From NCBI RefSeq assembly GCF_963678635.1, contig NC_087064.1, forward strand, positions 29,054,189 through 29,118,188: a stretch of DNA of 64,000 nucleotides, read 5' to 3'. The position numbers and the translations under genes were made by a program. Position 1 is the first letter of the stretch, and the number at the start of each line of letters is the position of its first letter. The stretch comes from Symsagittifera roscoffensis (taxonomy: Eukaryota > Xenacoelomorpha > Acoela > Convolutidae). The notes under the pieces were generated by a model that worked only from the letters and a program-made list of their open reading frames with translations, was not told the DNA's origin and made no database searches. Shown piece by piece: positions 57,600 to 64,000 of the stretch.

Positions 57600-58600
57600 T
57601 CAGCTACACCCTTTCTATAATTGCTCTCCAGATTCTGTCTGCGAATCTAGTCGGATTCGTTTTTCTGATTGCTGGAAACCGCTTGACTGACTTAGTTGCT
57701 TTCTCGTTTGATTTTACGTCTTTGTTCTGGATATCGAGATTCTCCGCCTGCCAGTTTCTAGTATTCTGTATTGCGGTTAATGCTAATTTGTGTTTGGGGG
57801 TGATTCTGAGTTCTTACTCCCAAAACAGTGTGCAACCCATATTTAAGTGTCCTTCCTGGCTACAAAAGAAGCAACTAGCACCTATCCTGTTCATGAGCCC
57901 AGTGAAGCCACCTGAGAAATTCTGTACATTAGAGAATGAGTAATTTTTGATTTCTTCAGCACCACTCATCTTCTGGCTTATCCCCTCATCTCTTCTGGAG
58001 ATGGAGAATTATCTTTCGATAAGGTGTAACAAGTTGCTACCTTATTTATCAAATCGTCACATCTTACGCATCGATAAATTTTGATGCTATGCTGAAATTG
58101 AGCCGGTTTGAGGATTCCTCAGGGTCGCTCTGTCGTCGCTGGCTTTCTAGATTATCCAAAAACCTGTCGATTGATTCATTTTCCCTTTGTCTTCTCTTCT
58201 CGAGTATCACCATGGCTTGATGACCCTTCAGGTTAGATCCGAAGCAATTCATGAGGATGTCAAAAATCTTTTTCGCCGTGTCTTCTCCTCTCTTCCTCTT
58301 TCTTTGCCATCACATCATTCAGTGCAGTTTATTCGAGACTTCACAGGAGTGCGGAACAATCCTGTCTATCGTTGAGATTATCTTGCTCAAGATGTACTCT
58401 CAAAACGTCATCCCACGGATCTATGCGTCCATCAGAGTCTTCCTTTGAATTATTTGGCTTCTTGCAAAATTTCTTTGACCTCTCATCATTTTTTTGTGGT
58501 GTTCGCCTGCATTTTGCGCGAAGTATCAGCGTGGTCAGGTGAACACTAGGTATTGGCTGACACCGTACATCTTTAGTAGTCGGGTTCATTGGGGTGAGTT
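57600..58600 (-). pseudogene. Gypsy gag with zinc knuckle, unit 4
   Basis: The knuckle CFFCSQEGHLNMGC lies at 57832-57873 on the minus strand. The capsid part (58252-58064) has RRQRENESIDRFLDNLESQR, and the N-terminal frame 58589-58341 has LHLEQDN preceded by a VLR stretch. It is frameshifted between these blocks, as in unit 1. Confidence 0.7.
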
Positions 58601-58900
58601 AGGCACATTCGGTGTTTCCGGTTGGGCTCTGCCTTGTTTTTTGAACCCAATCCTGGATTTATATGTCTCAATTTCTCTAGATGATGCAGTCTTTGTTGTT
58701 TGGCACGATTATCTCAAGAGTGAGTCAAGTTTTGCTTGAATCGGTTTCAATATCCCCGATTTTTCTCTAATCTTTTTTTGCAACCTGCCTTCTAGGTTTC
58801 TCAAGAATGCATCCATTAATTTGTAGCGCTTCTGCACTGCTTGCATGTCTTGTTTTAGTTTTTGTCCCTTTCTTTATCCGTTTTTTCTTTTTTCTGGAGT

Positions 58901-59977
58901 AACTCGACCATACTATTCAAGAACACCGGAGCTTTCCGCTCGTTGCTCGTTGTTAAATTTACTGGTTTCACAGCACACTTTCTTTCTGGATCGCAATCCC
59001 TGAACGTGGCACTGTTGATGTCAATAGTGACTTCGAAATTCGTAATAAAGTTCCTTCCTAGCATGTATTTGTCTGATTCGTCTAGTTTCTCCACGACCAA
59101 GAAGCTCATCCATAGATTCCTTCCTTCATAATCAATGCCAGAATCGAATTCCTTCCCATAACGCGTCGGGTGCCTTTGTTTGCCGCTGCCAACGTATTCT
59201 AGACTCATTCAGCACTCTTTCGTCGAATCCCATCCGGGACCATGTTTCAATTAGTATCACGCTCAAGACTATCCTTGTGTCCAATAGGCCTTTCAGGGAG
59301 TTTTTCATTCCTTTCATAAACAGTATTCCGGCTCTCACATCTGCTTCTATGCTTAAATGTATGGCATCTTGTTGTAACTTGAAGCTATATTCTTATTGCT
59401 CTGACTTTGAGTTCCTCTTGCCCTTTGAATACTTGAACAGCTAAGTCATCATCACAGATTAATATCGTCTTTGAATAGATGTTTATTCAATCTATGCTCA
59501 GCATCACTTGATATACACCATGTGCTTCATTATAGCCCTCACTGATTGTTATGGTTACTCCCTTTGGTTGATAGTAGTGCCCACACGGGTGACGAAGCTT
59601 TTTATGGCTTTAGAGACATCAAGTAAGCCAGGTATATGTCTATATGCATCAGTGTCTGATCCCTTAATTCATTTAAGTTTCGGAGTACTTCGTGACCTGC
59701 AACTGTTATTATTGAAATTGTTCGGCAACCGATCTTGTTTATGCCCAACGGTCTTCCCGTTACGACCTTCATTGAGTTGAAGCTTCCAGTTTTCGTATTT
59801 CTCGCCTCCGTTGTATTTGGCTCCACTGTGCTTGAGAGTGAGATCCGAGTGTCCAAAATTGGTCTTTCGATCTCTAGTTCCAAGTTTTCTTCGTTTCTTG
59901 GTGGGCAAAATCTTGGTTTTTTCTTCTGACTTTGATTATGGCGTCAGCTACAGCCTTTCTATATTTCCCGACCAATT
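58901..59977 (-). mobile_element. Ty3/gypsy array unit 5, protease-linker fragment
   Basis: Contains only protease and the gag-protease linker, closest to unit 1 (41006-42050). Frame 59338-59132 has LLDTRIVLSVI, where the DTG triad has become DTR. Frame 59208-58855 has SFLVVEKLDESDKYMLGRN and runs through the junction with the leader. Frame 59883-59602 is the linker ORF. The left junction is with unit 4's leader, the right junction with the inverted integrase segment. Confidence 0.75.
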
Positions 59978-60009
59978 CTTGAACAAGGACCGGAAACTTG
60001 AACAAGGAC
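59978..60009 (+). repeat. 13-bp direct repeat at the insert junction
   Basis: CTTGAACAAGGAC occurs at 59978-59990 and again at 59997-60009, separated by CGGAAA. The second copy belongs to the integrase reading frame; the first looks like templated filler. Confidence 0.85.
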
Positions 60010-61467
60010 GGGATTGTAGCTTGCAAGAGAAGAGATGAAGACAAAGTCCTATTCAAGTATAACGCGATAATGTTGCCGCAACTCTATCAGACAGAACTCT
60101 TGTTCAGGTCGCATGATCAGATGGGCCATCAGGGGATCGACAAAGTGTATCAGAGGATCCTGAAGCGCTTTGAGTGGCCTGGAATGAAAAAGGCATGCGA
60201 GAAGTGGGTAACAGCATGTCTGTCATGCCAACAGGTCAAGGATCCAAGGAAATTGCGATTTCCCTTGCAATCGATCGAGTCGTCTGAATTCAACGAGGTG
60301 GTGCAGATAGATCACCAAAAGATATGCATGACAGACAGTGGTTATAATCAGGTATTGGTCATGATAGATCATTTCACGAAGTATGCAGAGGCCGTGCCCT
60401 GCATAACTGCCTCGGTGGAAGAAACGTGCGATCACCTGATCAATACGTGGATAGCGAGACACGGTTGTCGATGACGTTTCAATCGGATAACGGAACAGCT
60501 TTTGTAGGAGAACTCACGAAAGAGCTAATGAGACGCTCGCAAGTTGCTCAAGCTCACTCTACGACATACCATCCACAGACAAATGGCTTAGTGGAAAGGC
60601 AGAATCGAACGTTAGTGTCGATGCTGAGGGTATATTGTTTCAGGTACATGATCGATTGGGACAGATATCTTCCGCAGGTGATGGGAGCTTACAATAGCAC
60701 ACAACATTCCACCACCGGAGTCAGCGCACATATGATGCTGACAGGGCACGAGAAGTCTTTGCCCTTGATTTTCTTCTACCCAGAGTATGAGGGGAAGAAG
60801 ACGTCACCACAGGTCTATGTGAGGGATGTAATTAGACGTCAGCAAGAGTTGAACGACTTGTTAAGACAAAATACTCAGCAAGCGCAGGCAAGGCAGAGGA
60901 AAAGATTTGACAAGAAAGCAGCTGGTGCAAAAGCTTACTCGGTAGGAGATTACGTATGGGTATTTCAAAACGTCATACCACCGAAAAGAACAAAATTTTT
61001 TTTAAAAAGGTGAAGGGGACCCTTCATGATTACGGAAGTGCACCAGGAGGGACGCTTTTATAGACTGAGTACGGGCCGAGCCGCTCATTACGAAAACATT
61101 AAGCCACACAATCCATCGACAGAAGACTGGTGTATACCTGCAGACATGGAAGAAGGGGATTATCTAATGATGGACCCTGCTTGTGAGGTCAATGAGAAGG
61201 GCACCAGGGAAAAGAACAATGGAAATGAGGTCATAGAGGAAGGAACGTGTACACCACTGGACCTGGATCCAAATGACGTGATTGAGGCGGACGATGAAAT
61301 TTTACCCTACGCAGAAGAGGACTGGCAAGACCCTGAACAAAGGGAGGTTCCTAAGATCTTGGAACCGGATCTTCCGTTCACGATACATACTCGTCAGAAT
61401 GACCGGACAAGATCCAAGAAGAAATATAACCCTTACGGCGACGATTTTGTAGTGGACAGGATAGACA
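59997..61467 (+). pseudogene. Well-preserved Ty3/gypsy integrase fragment, plus strand
   Basis: Three long frames, two frameshifts. Frame 59998-60474: HHCC zinc region (RSHDQMGHQGIDKV ... CLSCQQVKD), then the first Asp (VVQIDHQKIC) and MIDHFTKYAEAVPC. Frame 60426-61013 after a shift near 60470: second Asp (FQSDNGTAF), catalytic Glu (NGLVERQNRTL), then MMLTGHEKSLPLI and GDYVWVFQNVIPPKR. Frame 61026-61586 after a shift in the T-run near 61000: MITEVHQEGRFYRLS, an acidic region, and KKKYNPYGDDFVVDRI. All catalytic residues are intact. The fragment ends cleanly at 61467, where array sequence resumes. Confidence 0.92.
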
Positions 61468-61800
61468 GGTATCACTCAAGAATTTGCTCTCATAAACTAT
61501 TGGTCTTGAAACTCTTTTGTAAATCTGTTACTGCTATTCATGCAGTATGTCTGATACCGCTATCACCCAGGCATCTGTGTATTTAAGATTTACATGCACT
61601 CCTTTGTCGCCATGACTCAAACAATGGCTTCGCATAGCTCAGCTTTTTGTTTCTGGAACGCCTCTTCCGCTCGATCATTGCTCGTAAGTTTTTTTCCCGT
61701 GTGCTTCATGAGCTGCTGAATCTGATAAATTTAATTAGTATATTCTTCGATGAGATCCCTATACTCTATCGCGAATCCCTTAAAGCTCATCCGCTGGTTT

Positions 61801-62500
61801 TCACTTCGACTTCAACGTCGAGAAAGTCTGTACCGCATCTGGATCTGGTCTTATTCGATGTTTATCGACCATCCTCCTTAAGTATTTAATCGAGTCATTC
61901 AAAATCTTGCGCTTTGACGGTTTTCTTTTTCGAATCGCTCTTTTTATGCAGGCAATCACTTCGTCCAGTCGTTTCATATGATCGCCATGTGGTGTGACGA
62001 TTACGACATCGTTCATGTAGCAATTTCCATATTTCTTCAATACCCATGTCAGGGCTTGTGACATCAATCACTGGAATGCTGATGTAGGATTGCATAGTCC
62101 GAACAGGATGCGCTTCCCTTACAATAGTCACAGCTCGTAAGCAAATTTTTTTCTTTTTCTCTCTGTCCTGTTTCCTTACTGGTTCTTGCCAAAATTGGAA
62201 AATTAAATCTGATGTTGTGAAGAACTGGGCATTCCTTTATTTGGATAAATTTTCACACATTCCACATATGGGACAGGCCTCCTTCATCGTAACGGAGTTC
62301 AGATATCGAAAGTCAGATAAGATTCTCAATTAATCCCCTTTCTTTTTTGTCATCACTACCCCGCATGCCCACGGTGATATGGATGCTTCTATCAGGTCAT
62401 ACACCATTAATTATTTTTTGCATGCATCAGATTTGTGCGAGATCATACGCCTCGCATCCTCCCTGTGTGGCACCGCATGAGGCTCTAGTTCAACTTCATG
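61801..62500 (-). pseudogene. Gypsy reverse transcriptase, unit 6
   Basis: Frame 62067-61801 with CYMNDVVIVTPHGDH (Asn codon 62011-62013), one Ala-to-Val change from unit 4. The fingers region lies to the right, with the same frame breaks as unit 4. Confidence 0.85.
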
Positions 62501-62949
62501 TTCCACAAAATTGAAACAACCAATGTCAGTCTTGTGCCTCACAAAATCGTCCCTGTTTCTGATTTTCTTAAAATTATGACTTCGAGTCGTTCATCTCTTT
62601 TTTTGAACCTTAAGTGTTTTGTCTCTGTTAATCGCGGCTTATCCATATCCATTTCCAATGGGTTGGTCTCTCAGCAAAGTTTCAACAATTCGACAGGCTA
62701 TCAATGGACTCTCATTTGTATGAAAACTGTTTCTGGAGCAGGATTTAATTCTCCTTTACCCTTCTAGAAAGAGCCCTTTTCCTTTTGATTTGATCATTCA
62801 ATCAATTCATGTAGTTTCTTTTAATGAGAAGAACTTTTCTAATTTTGCAGCATTTTGACTATTGGGATTGAGCGCAACGCATTTTTGTTTTTCATAACTT
62901 AATTAAAGGAATTTTTTAATTTTCAAGATCACGATTGCTTTCAAAATTT

Positions 62950-63400
62950 AGCCCCTAGACTTACCATATAATTCAAAAATACCGTAGCTTTCCGCTCGTT
63001 ACTCATTGTTAAATTTACTGGTTTCACAGCACTTTTCTTTTCTGGATCTCAAGTCTTGAACGTGGCACTGTTGATGTCAATAGTGACGTCGAAATTCGTG
63101 ATAAAGTTTTATCCTAGTATGTATTTGTCTAATTTTTCTAGCTCTTCCATGACCAAGAAGCTCATCTATAGGTTTCTTCCTGCATATTCAAGGCCAGAAT
63201 CGGATTCCTTCCCATAACGCGTCGGTTGCCTTTGTTTGCCGCTGCCAGTCGTATACTACACTCAATCAGCACTCTTTCGTCGAATCCCATCCGGGACCAT
63301 GTTTCAATTAGCATCACGCTCAAGACTATCCCTGTGTCCGATAGGCCTTTCAAGGAGTTTTCATTCCTTTCATAAACAGTATTCGGGCTCTCACCTCTGC
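62950..63400 (-). pseudogene. Gypsy retropepsin, unit 6
   Basis: Frame 63353-63162, identical in translation to 56763-56954, with LSDTGIVLSVM. Confidence 0.7.
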
Positions 63401-63656
63401 TTCTGTGCTTAAATCTATGACATCTTTTTCTAACTTGAAGCTATATTTTTTTTCTCTGACTTTGAGCTTCTCTTGTCCTTTGAATACTTGACCAGCTAAG
63501 TCTTCATCACAGACTAATATCGTCTTTGTATAGATCTTTATTCAATCTATGCTCAGCATATATGGTTATGCAACATGTGCTTCATTATAGCAACCACTGA
63601 TCGATATGGTTGCCCCCTTTCGTTGATAGTAAGGTCCGCATGGGTGACGAGGTTGT

Positions 63657-63938
63657 TTATGGCCTTAGAGACATCAGGTAATCAGCGTATATGTCTATAT
63701 GCATCAGTGTCTGATCCCTTAATTCATTTAAATTTCGGAGTACTTCGTAACCTGAAACTGTTATTATTGAAATTATTCGGCAACCGATCTTGTTTATGCC
63801 AAACGGTCTTCCCGTTACAACCTTCATTGAGTTGAAGGTTCCAGTTTTCGTATTTATCGCCTCCTTTGTATTTGGCTCCACCGTGCTTGAGAGTGAGATC
63901 TGAGTGTTCAAAATTGGTCTTTCGATCTCTAGTTTCAA
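63657..63938 (-). pseudogene. Gag-protease linker ORF, unit 6
   Basis: 93 codons, identical in translation to 57258-57539. It lies 62 bp before the window end; gag would follow outside. Confidence 0.55.
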
Positions 63939-64000
63939 GATTTTTTCGTTTCTTGGTGGGAAAAATTGTAGTTTTTTCTTCTGACTTTGATAATGGCGTC

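Larger units (their letters stand above)
51997..58900 (-). mobile_element. Ty3/gypsy array unit 4, full complement
   Basis: The second unit that still includes gag, protease, RT, RNase H, linker and integrase. The right edge is not a normal boundary block: at about 58900 the leader is fused to protease sequence (unit 5). Confidence 0.8.
61468..64000 (-). mobile_element. Ty3/gypsy array unit 6, partial, runs off the window
   Basis: Begins within RNase H at GGTATCACTCAAG and continues through RT, protease and the gag-protease linker to the window end. From about 61640 on it is nearly identical to 55240-57600, at a constant offset of 6399 bp. Its first 170 bp instead match unit 1 (39524-39690). 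Confidence 0.9.

Overview
The window looks like repeat-dense nuclear DNA of an invertebrate animal. It is AT-rich, has GT-AG introns, and no long intact host gene can be seen. Almost everything recognisable is mobile-element sequence in various states of decay. The species cannot be told from this sequence.

Left part (1-6 kb): a segment of about 2.25 kb occurs twice in direct orientation, about 3.5 kb apart. Each copy carries a short ORF that may be PC4-like and one copy of a 0.2-kb MITE with a G-rich left half. A third, inverted MITE copy lies at 21.7 kb.

Polinton/Maverick block (about 6.3-21.3 kb): the plus strand carries, in order, an FtsK/HerA-type packaging ATPase, a small helical protein, a helical/acidic protein, a basic ORF, a DDE integrase, a penton-like capsid candidate, a small basic core-like protein, the double-jelly-roll major capsid protein, an adenain-type cysteine protease and, after a gap, a protein-primed family-B DNA polymerase with two probable spliceosomal introns. 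This is a near-complete virus-like gene set, but nearly every gene has frameshifts or stops. Between protease and polymerase, inverted-repeat arms of about 125 bp (12.45 and 16.0 kb) bracket 3.4 kb. That interval holds three minus-strand small ORFs spaced 5-6 nt apart; the two downstream ones are open throughout. It is the best candidate here for something undescribed.

Middle (21.3-37.2 kb): mostly non-coding or unresolved. It holds a 347-bp foldback palindrome, a decayed plus-strand Ty3/gypsy integrase (25.7-26.3 kb) interrupted by a 0.9-kb TIR element, a short tandem duplication with an (ATC)n run, one candidate internal exon, and a minus-strand block of broken ORFs at 34.6-37.2 kb.

Right part (37.2-64 kb): a head-to-tail minus-strand array of one Ty3/gypsy family, with gag zinc knuckle, LLDTG protease, RT, RNase H, a long acidic linker and an HHCC/DDE integrase. 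There are three full boundary-to-boundary units plus partial ones. They share deletion junctions and an altered RT active site (YMND), so the array probably grew by segmental duplication rather than by repeated retrotransposition. A better-preserved plus-strand integrase fragment (59.99-61.47 kb) sits inside it, followed by a mosaic copy with a constant 6,399-bp offset to the copy at 55-57.6 kb.
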